DNA of 35,838 nucleotides from Bacteroidota bacterium. GTDB taxonomy: Bacteria > Bacteroidota > Bacteroidia > NS11-12g > UBA955. A program made the position numbers and the translations under genes. The stretch spans positions 1 through 35,838 of the forward strand of contig VGGQ01000008.1 in the NCBI GenBank assembly GCA_016868535.1, written 5' to 3'. A model generated the notes under the pieces. The model made no database searches. It saw only the letters and a program-made list of their open reading frames with translations, and was not told the origin of the DNA. How positions within the stretch are numbered: the stretch's first letter is position 1; each line of letters starts with the position of its first letter. Below, in pieces: positions 28,302-35,838 of this stretch.

Positions 28302-29320
28302 ATAGCCAGTAACGCTTCTTTATAGTCTTTTATCGTGTCACGGAATTTTTGCACCACTTGTTCCAGGGGTTCATCGCTGGCACCGCCTGATGCGTTTCTG
28401 TGTCCACCACCATTGAAATATTTGGATGCATATTCATTAACCGCAAAATCGCCCTTGCTGCGAAAACTCATCTTTACCAGTTTGGTGCGGTCAATGATGA
28501 GCACGCTGAGCACAATGCCTTTGAGGCCGAGCCCCAGGTTGACCAATCCTTCCGTATCACCGGTTTTCACATCAAACCGCTCTAGTTCTTCCTTGTTCAG
28601 GTAAATCAAAGCCGTGCGGAGTTCGGGAAGAATCTCCAGTTTGTGAAGCATGCAATATCCAAAAAGTTTTGTGCGGTTTGGCGTAAATACATCGTAGATA
28701 CTCTCATGAATACCCACATGGTCGGCACCTTGCTCCAGCAAATCCGCCGCAATCAGGTGTGTAAGGCTGTTGGTGTTGCTGTACTGGAAGTTTCCGGTAT
28801 CAGTCATCAGCCCGGTATATAAGCAAGTTGCGCAATCTTTAGAAACATGATCCAGGCCGAAATAATGCTTGATGAGGTGAAAAACCATCTCTGCAGTGCT
28901 GCTGCTTTTTGGATCCCAAAGGACAAACTGCTGAAAATGCTCCGGCTCTAGGTGGTGGTCTATCATCACCTTTACACCGCGGGCATTCTGCACAATTTTG
29001 CCGTATTCGTTTATACGGGAGAGGCTGTTAAAATCCAGGCAAAAAATTATGTCTGCTTCTTCAGTGATGGCCCTGCATTCGGCTTCTTTTTCTTCGTAAA
29101 TCAGCACCGTTTCATTACCCGGCAGCCAGTGTAAAAAATCGGCGTAGTCGGTTGGTGTTATCACCTGCACTTCAGCCATATGGTGCTTTAGAAAAGCATA
29201 CAATCCCAGACTGCTGCCCATGGCATCTCCGTCCGGCTTATGGTGGGTGGTGATAACCGCTTTGCGGTATTGTCCGCTTCGCAGGTTTTCAATAAGGGGA
29301 GCAAGGGTGTCGAGGCGCAT
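28298..29320 (-). CDS. nrnA: DHH family phosphoesterase / bifunctional oligoribonuclease-PAP phosphatase
   Basis: HHKPDGDAMGSSLGLY, FCLDFNSLSRI, MIDHHLEP, DTGNFQYSNT, GGGHRNASGG (DHH/DHHA1). Confidence 0.92.
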   Translation of the reverse strand: MRLDTLAPLIENLRSGQYRKAVITTHHKPDGDAMGSSLGLYAFLKHHMAEVQVITPTDYADFLHWLPGNETVLIYEEKEAECRAITEEADIIFCLDFNSLSRINEYGKIVQNARGVKVMIDHHLEPEHFQQFVLWDPKSSSTAEMVFHLIKHYFGLDHVSKDCATCLYTGLMTDTGNFQYSNTNSLTHLIAADLLEQGADHVGIHESIYDVFTPNRTKLFGYCMLHKLEILPELRTALIYLNKEELERFDVKTGDTEGLVNLGLGLKGIVLSVLIIDRTKLVKMSFRSKGDFAVNEYASKYFNGGGHRNASGGASDEPLEQVVQKFRDTIKDYKEALLAI

Positions 29321-29370
29321 TACGCTGCAAAGATAAACAACCTGGCGATGCGCAAACAGTGAAGAACTGC

Positions 29371-32298
29371 TTAATACCCAAACAACTCATTTAGTCCTAG
29401 CTCTACTACCTTTCCGTATTTCTCAAGATCCTTGCGGCTGATTCTATCCTTACTGGCCACCACACACAACGCCCATTTACGGTTGCTTAGGTGGTTTTTG
29501 TGGAAGGCTTCAATGTCATTAAGCGACAGGTTTGGAAGGGCTTCGTACAATGCTTTGTTGGCATCGGTATCCTGCCCCTTTTTGCGCAGGCTTATGTAGG
29601 TGCCAATCAGATAATCTTCGGTGGTGCGCGATGTTTCAATGCGGTTCTTCAGGCTTTCTTTGGCCAAAGCATACACATTACTGTCGGCCGGCATGCCATT
29701 CAGCAATTCGTTCATGGCGGCAATGGCATCGTGGAATTTGTCGGCCTGAGTGCCAATAAATGCCATGCTGGTGCAGTATTCGTCTTTCTCGTCGGGTATG
29801 CTGTATCCGGCGTAAGTGCTGTATGCCAGCGCTTTTGCTTCACGAATATTCTGAAATACCACACTGCTCATATCACCCCCAAAATACTGGTTGAAAGCTG
29901 CTGCAACAGGCTCTTCGGCGGCATTGTACAAACCATCGCGGTTTAGCCAGAAGATACTGGCCTGAACCTGCTTGTAATCGGCAAAAAACACCTCATTCTC
30001 TTTGTTTTCTTTGGGAATAAACTTTTTAGCCGGCTTGGTTTTGGCAAAGGATTTAGGCGCACCGTGAATCTGGTCCAGGGTAGCCAACAATTTACCTTGC
30101 TCTCTTTGTCCATAATACAGCAACTCATGCGAAACAACTTTCATTCCTTTAATCAGATCTGTCAGGTTTGCCGAAGTAAGTTTTTTTAGTTCTGCGTTAG
30201 TCATTATCCAGCGTGCAGGATTGTCTGCCCCATATATGGCATATGAATTCAAGCGGCTGCTGATACCACGGCTGTTGAGCTTGCTGTCTTCTCGTTTTTT
30301 CAGTTCACCTTCAATCATATCCTTAAAAGCTTTTTCATCGGCCAGGGGATTGTTCAACAAACCTTCCAATATGCGCAGAGCGGCGTCAAAGTTTTCTTCA
30401 GGGCCGGTTAAAGACACATAGGTTTCTTCATCGCCCACGCTGGTAAAAAAATTACAGCCCAGTGCATACATTTTTTTGCTGATCTGCTCTGCATTCATTC
30501 CTGGAATACCGGCATAGCGAATGTACTGCATAGCCAGCGGCAAGGACTTGTTGTGGTTTTTACCAAAAGCATACAAATACGACATGGAAAACAGGCGGTT
30601 TTCGGTATTTCTCACATAATGAACCGCAGCCTTACCCAGCGTGGTATGCACAATACCCTCTTTAACATTGGCGTATACAGGCGACAGTGACTGGGTTTCC
30701 TCTTGCAGCCATTCCGTTACGAAAGCGCTTTGCTTGTCGCGGTTCAGTTCCACACTGCTGATTTCGGGTTTATTGATTTTAGAAACCGTACTGTCGGTGC
30801 CCCTGCGTTTGAACACCTCCACCCTTTCGCGGTCCAGAAACTCTTTGGCTACCTCCATAATGTCTTCTTTGGTTAGCTGCTTCATGGCCCAGAATTCATT
30901 CCAGTGTTTCTGATAACCCTGCCCGTTGATGAAGCTTTCCATCAGAAAATAGCCACGATTTGCATTTTCCTTAAATTGCCCCAAGCGGCTTATTTCCTCA
31001 TTGAGGATAATAGCTTTCACCAGACTATCGTCAAATTTTCCGTCGCGGATAAGCTCCATTTGTGAAACCAGTAAATCGCGAACCTGTTCGAGGGTCTGGC
31101 CTTCTCTGGGTTTGCCGGTAAGCTGAAACACGCTGTAATCGTTGAGTGTATTCACACCGCTGTTGGCACCCAGCACTTTCTGTGCTTTCACCAGGTTCAG
31201 GTCTATCAATCCTGCACTGCTGTTGTTTAATAGCAGGTCAATAAGCCTGGCGGCGCGTGCTTCGCGGGTTCCGGCACCAGGCATGCGGTATCCGATGGTT
31301 ACCCATTCTGCATCGGGGCCAGCAACATCAAATTTACGGGGCGATCCATACGGCATCTCACCCTCAAATTCATAGGTCTTCACCGCCTTGGGCTGCATCC
31401 AGGCAAAATGCTCGGCAACGCCGTCTGCGGCAAGATCCGGGTCTATATCGCCGGCCAGGATGATAGCCATATTGTTGGGAACATAATACGCGTTAAAATA
31501 TTCGCGAATGGCTTTCAGACTGGGATTTTTAAGATGCTCAACCGTACCGATGGTGGTCTGCAAGCCGTAATTGTGCTTTTTGAACAACTCACCCATGAGT
31601 TTGTCTTCAACTTTTTCACCATCGCGGTCCAGGCTGATGTTCTTTTCTTCATACACAGCTTCCAGCTCGGTGTGGAACAGGCGAAGAACCGGGTTGTGGT
31701 ATCTTTCCGACTCCAGTTCCAGCCATTTGTGAAACATGTTGGTGGGAACATCGTTGATATACACCGTCATTTCATTGCTGGTAAAGGCGTTGGTGCCTTC
31801 AGCGCCCATTGCCTGACACATTTTGTCAAACTCATTGGCAATGCTCCATTTGGCGGCCAGACGGCTTACGCTGTCAATTTTTTTATAAATGCCTTTTCTT
31901 ACACTTTCGTCCTTGCTTTGGTTGTATTGTTCATAGAGGGCATCAATCTGGTCCAGCAGGGGTTTTTCTTTGCTCCAGTCGAGGGTGCCATAGCGGTCAG
32001 TACCCTTGAAAAGCATATGCTCCAGGTAATGTGCCAGTCCGGTGTTGTTGCCGGGGTCGTTTTTACTGCCGGTGCGTACTGCCACCATGGTCTGAATGCG
32101 CGGTGTACGGGGATTTTTACTGGTGATTAGGGTTAATCCGTTTTTGAAAGTGTAGATCCGCACGTTCAGCGGGTCGCCTTCAAATTTGCGAACGGTCCAT
32201 TTTTCGGTTTTTTCCTCGCTGTAGGTAGATACGCGATCCTGCGCAAGCAGCATATATGAAGCCAGAAACAGGCAACTGATTGAAAAGAGTTTTTTCAT
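29371..32298 (-). CDS. M16 family metallopeptidase
   Basis: Inverted zinc motif HYLEHMLFKGTDRYGTLDW; downstream ELEAVYEEKN; 975 aa with signal peptide. Confidence 0.93.
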   Translation of the reverse strand: MKKLFSISCLFLASYMLLAQDRVSTYSEEKTEKWTVRKFEGDPLNVRIYTFKNGLTLITSKNPRTPRIQTMVAVRTGSKNDPGNNTGLAHYLEHMLFKGTDRYGTLDWSKEKPLLDQIDALYEQYNQSKDESVRKGIYKKIDSVSRLAAKWSIANEFDKMCQAMGAEGTNAFTSNEMTVYINDVPTNMFHKWLELESERYHNPVLRLFHTELEAVYEEKNISLDRDGEKVEDKLMGELFKKHNYGLQTTIGTVEHLKNPSLKAIREYFNAYYVPNNMAIILAGDIDPDLAADGVAEHFAWMQPKAVKTYEFEGEMPYGSPRKFDVAGPDAEWVTIGYRMPGAGTREARAARLIDLLLNNSSAGLIDLNLVKAQKVLGANSGVNTLNDYSVFQLTGKPREGQTLEQVRDLLVSQMELIRDGKFDDSLVKAIILNEEISRLGQFKENANRGYFLMESFINGQGYQKHWNEFWAMKQLTKEDIMEVAKEFLDRERVEVFKRRGTDSTVSKINKPEISSVELNRDKQSAFVTEWLQEETQSLSPVYANVKEGIVHTTLGKAAVHYVRNTENRLFSMSYLYAFGKNHNKSLPLAMQYIRYAGIPGMNAEQISKKMYALGCNFFTSVGDEETYVSLTGPEENFDAALRILEGLLNNPLADEKAFKDMIEGELKKREDSKLNSRGISSRLNSYAIYGADNPARWIMTNAELKKLTSANLTDLIKGMKVVSHELLYYGQREQGKLLATLDQIHGAPKSFAKTKPAKKFIPKENKENEVFFADYKQVQASIFWLNRDGLYNAAEEPVAAAFNQYFGGDMSSVVFQNIREAKALAYSTYAGYSIPDEKDEYCTSMAFIGTQADKFHDAIAAMNELLNGMPADSNVYALAKESLKNRIETSRTTEDYLIGTYISLRKKGQDTDANKALYEALPNLSLNDIEAFHKNHLSNRKWALCVVASKDRISRKDLEKYGKVVELGLNELFGY

Positions 32299-32382
32299 GG
32301 GTCTGCGAATTTACCCCAAATCAGGCAAAAGCCTTGCCATAATACCATTGCTTCGATAAAATGATGGTGTATGACGACCATC

Positions 32383-32415
32383 TTTGCGCGTATGCATTCG
32401 TTTTTAATACCTTTG
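32383..32415 (+). promoter_or_regulatory. Bacteroidota-type promoter (TTTG-N21-TACCTTTG)
   Basis: TTTG 32383-32386, TACCTTTG 32408-32415; ATG of the downstream CDS at 32423, so the leader would be very short. Confidence 0.6.
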
Positions 32416-32422
32416 AACTGCA

Positions 32423-33508
32423 ATGCGAACCGGAATAGGTAAGTTCCTTGTAATGATTTTGCTGGTTTTGCCGGAAATATCAGCGGCTCAGGGCGGAAAA
32501 GTGCGCAAGCCGATTCGGAAAGGAGTAGTTATCGAAAACCGGTTCAGCGCATATCCTTCGCCACCGGCACCAGATTACATGAACATTAATAACTGGGCGG
32601 CGCACCCCGATAAAAAAGACCCCTCGGATGAGGTTCCCAAAAGTCTGGCAGGTGCGGAAAATCTTCAGGCTGGCGATGTTTTCTTCATTCACTCCACTTC
32701 CTACACAGGCAACAGTGGCGATTCTTTCCGCTGGAATGCGGATGTGCGTAACGAGAAAATCAATAAAGAAACCGACAACGGGTCTATTCGGTTTCAGGCC
32801 AGTATTTTCAACAACCACTACCGTGTTTTTGCCCCAAGATACCGGCAAGCGCATTATTTTATTTTTTTAACACACAATCTTTCCGATAAAAAACAAGCGC
32901 TGGATTTGGCGTACACTGATGTTAGAAAAGCCTTTCGGTATTACCTGGAAAACCACCGCAACGGCAGGCCTTTTCTGATTGCAGCACACAGCCAGGGCAC
33001 CATTCATGCACATAGGATTCTGCGTGAATTTGTAGAAGGAAAACCCCTGCAGCAGGATTTTGTGGGTGCCTATTTACCGGGAATGCCGGTACCTTCAGAT
33101 TCATTTACCTTGCTGATGCCCTGCAAAGACAGCACCGATTATGGCTGCTGGACCAGCTGGCGCACCTGGCGCTATGACTATGAACCCACAAGGTATACAG
33201 CCGTTTGCCACAACCCAATTTCATGGACAACCGATACGATTCAGGTTGATAAATCGGGGCACAAAGGCGCCGTACTACGCGACTTTAAAAAAACCAGACC
33301 TCAGCTTTGCGATGCCAAGGTTCACAATGGCATTTTATGGGTGCACCGCCTCAAATTTCCGGGCAGCCGGCTTATCAAAAACCCCAATTACCACATTGGT
33401 GACTACAACCTGTTTTACCTGGATGTGCGCGAAAACGCAGGACTGCGTCTGCAATCGTTTGTGAACAAAAACACCGCCCAAAAGATGACAAACAGCCTAC
33501 CCAAATAG
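32423..33508 (+). CDS. DUF3089 domain-containing protein (alpha/beta-hydrolase-like)
   Basis: GDVFFIHSTSYTGNSGDSFRWNADV...FNNHYRVFAPRYRQAHY...RPFLIAAHSQGTIHAHRILREF: nucleophile-elbow-like HSQGT. Confidence 0.85.
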   Translation: MRTGIGKFLVMILLVLPEISAAQGGKVRKPIRKGVVIENRFSAYPSPPAPDYMNINNWAAHPDKKDPSDEVPKSLAGAENLQAGDVFFIHSTSYTGNSGDSFRWNADVRNEKINKETDNGSIRFQASIFNNHYRVFAPRYRQAHYFIFLTHNLSDKKQALDLAYTDVRKAFRYYLENHRNGRPFLIAAHSQGTIHAHRILREFVEGKPLQQDFVGAYLPGMPVPSDSFTLLMPCKDSTDYGCWTSWRTWRYDYEPTRYTAVCHNPISWTTDTIQVDKSGHKGAVLRDFKKTRPQLCDAKVHNGILWVHRLKFPGSRLIKNPNYHIGDYNLFYLDVRENAGLRLQSFVNKNTAQKMTNSLPK

Positions 33509-33529
33509 CCAAGTCACTAATTTTGCAGT

Positions 33530-33991
33530 GTGCATTCGGTTTATATCTCCACCGGCTCTAACCTGGGAAATCGGGAGGGCTTTCTTTCCAAAGCAGAGGA
33601 AGAGCTTAGCGCGCACGCCGGCAATATTGAAGCGGCAAGCCAAATCATCGAAACAGCACCCTGGGGGAATACCGATCAGCCACAATTTTTGAACCGTGTG
33701 TTGCAGATCAAAACCCAGCTGCCACCCCTTTTTTTGATGGAATGCTTGCTCGATATTGAAAAACGCATGGGCCGTAACCGAGGAGAAAAATGGGAGCCCC
33801 GCATTATTGATCTGGACATTTTATTTTTTGATAATCAAATTATCAATGAGCCCGGACTTTCTGTGCCGCATCCTTATTTGCATGAACGTGAATTTGTGCT
33901 CAGACCCATGGTGGAACTGGCGCCTGCTTTTGTGCATCCCGTTTTAAATAAAACCATGTCAGAACTGCTACAGGAACTCAACAATGCCTAA
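33530..33991 (+). CDS. folK: 2-amino-4-hydroxy-6-hydroxymethyldihydropteridine diphosphokinase
   Basis: VYISTGSNLGNREGFL...ETAPWGNTDQPQFLNRVLQIKT...RMGRNRGEKWEPRIIDLDILFFDNQIINEPGLSVPHPYLHEREFVLRPMVELAP. Confidence 0.96.
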   Translation: MHSVYISTGSNLGNREGFLSKAEEELSAHAGNIEAASQIIETAPWGNTDQPQFLNRVLQIKTQLPPLFLMECLLDIEKRMGRNRGEKWEPRIIDLDILFFDNQIINEPGLSVPHPYLHEREFVLRPMVELAPAFVHPVLNKTMSELLQELNNA

Positions 33992-34553
33992 AAATTTACC
34001 CCCGTATTTGTTTCCGTCGGTTTCGTGGTTTTTGAGCGGAATAAAAAACGGTGAAATCCGGACGGCTTTGGGTGGTAATTTCGAAAAGCAGACATCACGC
34101 TCGCGTTATGCCATTGCCGGTCCTAACAGTGTTCAAACCCTTTCTGTGCCTGTGGTACATGGCGGCTCCAGACTGCTGTCAGAAACCCAAATCAGCGCAC
34201 AAAACCCCTGGGTTAAGAAACACATCCGTGCCATCACCACAGCCTATGGAAACGCTCCTTTTTTTGAGTTTTATGATTACCGTGTTTTACCCTTGCTGAA
34301 TGCGGAAACCATATCACTCAAATCGCTTATTGTCAATTCTATTGAATTTCTTCACCGTCAATTGCAGTGCCCTGTACCTTTGGTTTTTGTTGATGAATGG
34401 AATTTCATGGAACCGGAAATTATCGCACCCGCCTATCCTCAGGTTTTTGAAGACAGACATGGTTTTAGGAAGGATGTGAGTGCGCTGGATTTGCTGTTCA
34501 ATCTGGGACCTGAGGCGACAGAATACTGGGATGATTTTCTGAAGTCTGTATAA
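33984..34553 (+). CDS. WbqC family protein
   Basis: YLFPSVSWFLSGIKNGEIRTALGGNFEKQTSRSRYAIAGPNSVQTLSVPVVHGG...PWVKKHIRAITTAYGNAPFFEFYDYRVLPLL. Confidence 0.85.
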   Translation: MPKNLPPYLFPSVSWFLSGIKNGEIRTALGGNFEKQTSRSRYAIAGPNSVQTLSVPVVHGGSRLLSETQISAQNPWVKKHIRAITTAYGNAPFFEFYDYRVLPLLNAETISLKSLIVNSIEFLHRQLQCPVPLVFVDEWNFMEPEIIAPAYPQVFEDRHGFRKDVSALDLLFNLGPEATEYWDDFLKSV

Positions 34554-35778
34554 TCTGCTTTCGGTAGGGCGTGCCATAATCGCCCCGCAAGATATTGGAC
34601 TGATGAATAAACAAGAGGAAAAGTACCGTAAATATAACTTGCAGTATTACTATCAACTGATGCCCATATTGAAATGTCCTGAAAACAATTACGGAAAGTG
34701 CTATTGAGGCCATGGGTAGCGCCCCAATCATGTAATGGGAACGCACCGGAATACCTGAAAACGTAATGAGCAGGCCCGGAATAATTACAAAAGCAAACAG
34801 CAAAAATCCGATGGGATGAGATGGCTTTATTTCCGAAAAACCGTATTTCACAGTTTTAAATATCCCAAACAACACCAGCCCAGCAATACCGCAGGCAAGT
34901 ATCAGCGGTAAATACATTCCGGCAGGAAACGCCATAAATGTTTTCCATTCACCTGCGGCAAAGTAGTGCACATTGATGCCCGGGGTATCAGTTATGAGGC
35001 GCAGCCAGAATTCCAGTTTCAGAATGTTGCTTAAGTGTGATATTCCGCCTCCGCTGCTAAGCACGGCCAAAACCCAGGGAATACAGGGAAAGGCAGCCGG
35101 AATAGCTCCTGATAATAACCAAAGCCAGTGTTTTGGGGTAAGTTGTTTGAAAATGAGAACTGTCAATAAAAATCCACTCGCATAGAAAACCCCACTGAGG
35201 TGCAATTGTCCTGCAAAAGCGCAAAAAACACCTGTCAACACGAGTGCAGCCCAATGGTTTCGATACAGATAGCCCCACCACATTACCGCAATAAAAACGG
35301 GCATCAGATCTTGGGCCCAAATTTTTCGGGCAAACAAAACCGGCATAAGCGAAACGGCATAGATGGCAAGGCCCCACAACAATTTGGTTTTTACGGGTTC
35401 TTCATGGCGCAGGGCACAATACACCATAAGCGCCAGCGCAAGTACATTTAGCCATTGCACACCCATAGCCATAAAAAGCGGCGTAGGATGAATACCGTAA
35501 AGCAATGCAAACGGCCAGATGCTAAAGCCTGCATTGGGCAAACCGGCCCCGGTGGGCATTCCCATTAAAGGTAATCCGTTCTTCCAGGCCTCACCGGCCA
35601 GCCGAAACATTTCCTGCTCATCAAATTTCCACTCCATATCGGCAGGCCAGATGCAGCGCAGTATGGCTCCTGTGATAATGATAGCAATGGAAAATCTAAA
35701 CGGCTTCAACAACCGCGATATTAGCTTTGATAGACACAAAAAGCCAAGGCTGTCGAAAAAATAAACAGGCAGTAGCAT
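34498..35778 (-). CDS. Polytopic membrane protein, probable PMT/GT-C-like glycosyltransferase
   Basis: FDEQEMFRLAGEAWKNGLPLMGMPTGAGLPNAGFSIWPFALLYGI followed by many TM helices, resembling the first luminal loop layout of GT-C enzymes. Confidence 0.6.
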   Translation of the reverse strand: MLLPVYFFDSLGFLCLSKLISRLLKPFRFSIAIIITGAILRCIWPADMEWKFDEQEMFRLAGEAWKNGLPLMGMPTGAGLPNAGFSIWPFALLYGIHPTPLFMAMGVQWLNVLALALMVYCALRHEEPVKTKLLWGLAIYAVSLMPVLFARKIWAQDLMPVFIAVMWWGYLYRNHWAALVLTGVFCAFAGQLHLSGVFYASGFLLTVLIFKQLTPKHWLWLLSGAIPAAFPCIPWVLAVLSSGGGISHLSNILKLEFWLRLITDTPGINVHYFAAGEWKTFMAFPAGMYLPLILACGIAGLVLFGIFKTVKYGFSEIKPSHPIGFLLFAFVIIPGLLITFSGIPVRSHYMIGALPMASIALSVIVFRTFQYGHQLIVILQVIFTVLFLLFIHQSNILRGDYGTPYRKQIIQTSENHPSILSPQVPD

Positions 35779-35838
35779 CGGTGACGTAACTTTGAACTTC
35801 GCAAATTCGTTTTACCTGCATGTATCTAACCCTGGATA

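Noticed and set aside
31408-32130. 240 aa + strand ORF antisense to the M16 peptidase
   Set aside because: Opposite a clearly conserved long CDS; composition looks like an antisense shadow ORF and no family is recognisable.
35820-35838. Start of another + strand gene (ATGTATCTAACCCTGGAT)
   Set aside because: Only six codons before the window ends; not enough to call.

Overview
This is a Bacteroidota-type chromosomal window (inferred from DUF3822, DUF5916, DUF6029, WbqC and TAnnTTTG-like promoters). Most of it is intact housekeeping and cell-envelope genes: rsmD, M1 peptidase, ABC exporter, tatA-gatA-LysM/transglycosylase-like-DUF5916 operon, frr, purK, accA, miaB, nrnA-FKBP-rfbB operon, M16 peptidase, folK, wbqC. 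The most unusual stretch is about 13.96-20.46 kb. It looks like a surface-polysaccharide cassette in decay. Its nucleotidyltransferase/ArsR-like regulator has an internal deletion. Its NusG/UpxY-like antiterminator has three in-frame stops. One glycosyltransferase keeps a single frame over 1161 nt but carries four nonsense codons. Other glycosyltransferase pieces are truncated, an ATP-grasp gene has no canonical start codon, and an AsnB-type asparagine synthase has Ser in place of the catalytic Cys2. REP-like hairpins and possible IS-end-like repeats are scattered through it. Outside this region, the M1 peptidase appears fused to a C-terminal Omp85-like beta-barrel, and the LysM protein carries a transglycosylase fold whose catalytic Glu appears to be lost. 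No tRNA, rRNA, CRISPR array or intact transposase was seen. All family names come from reading translated sequence; no database search was run.
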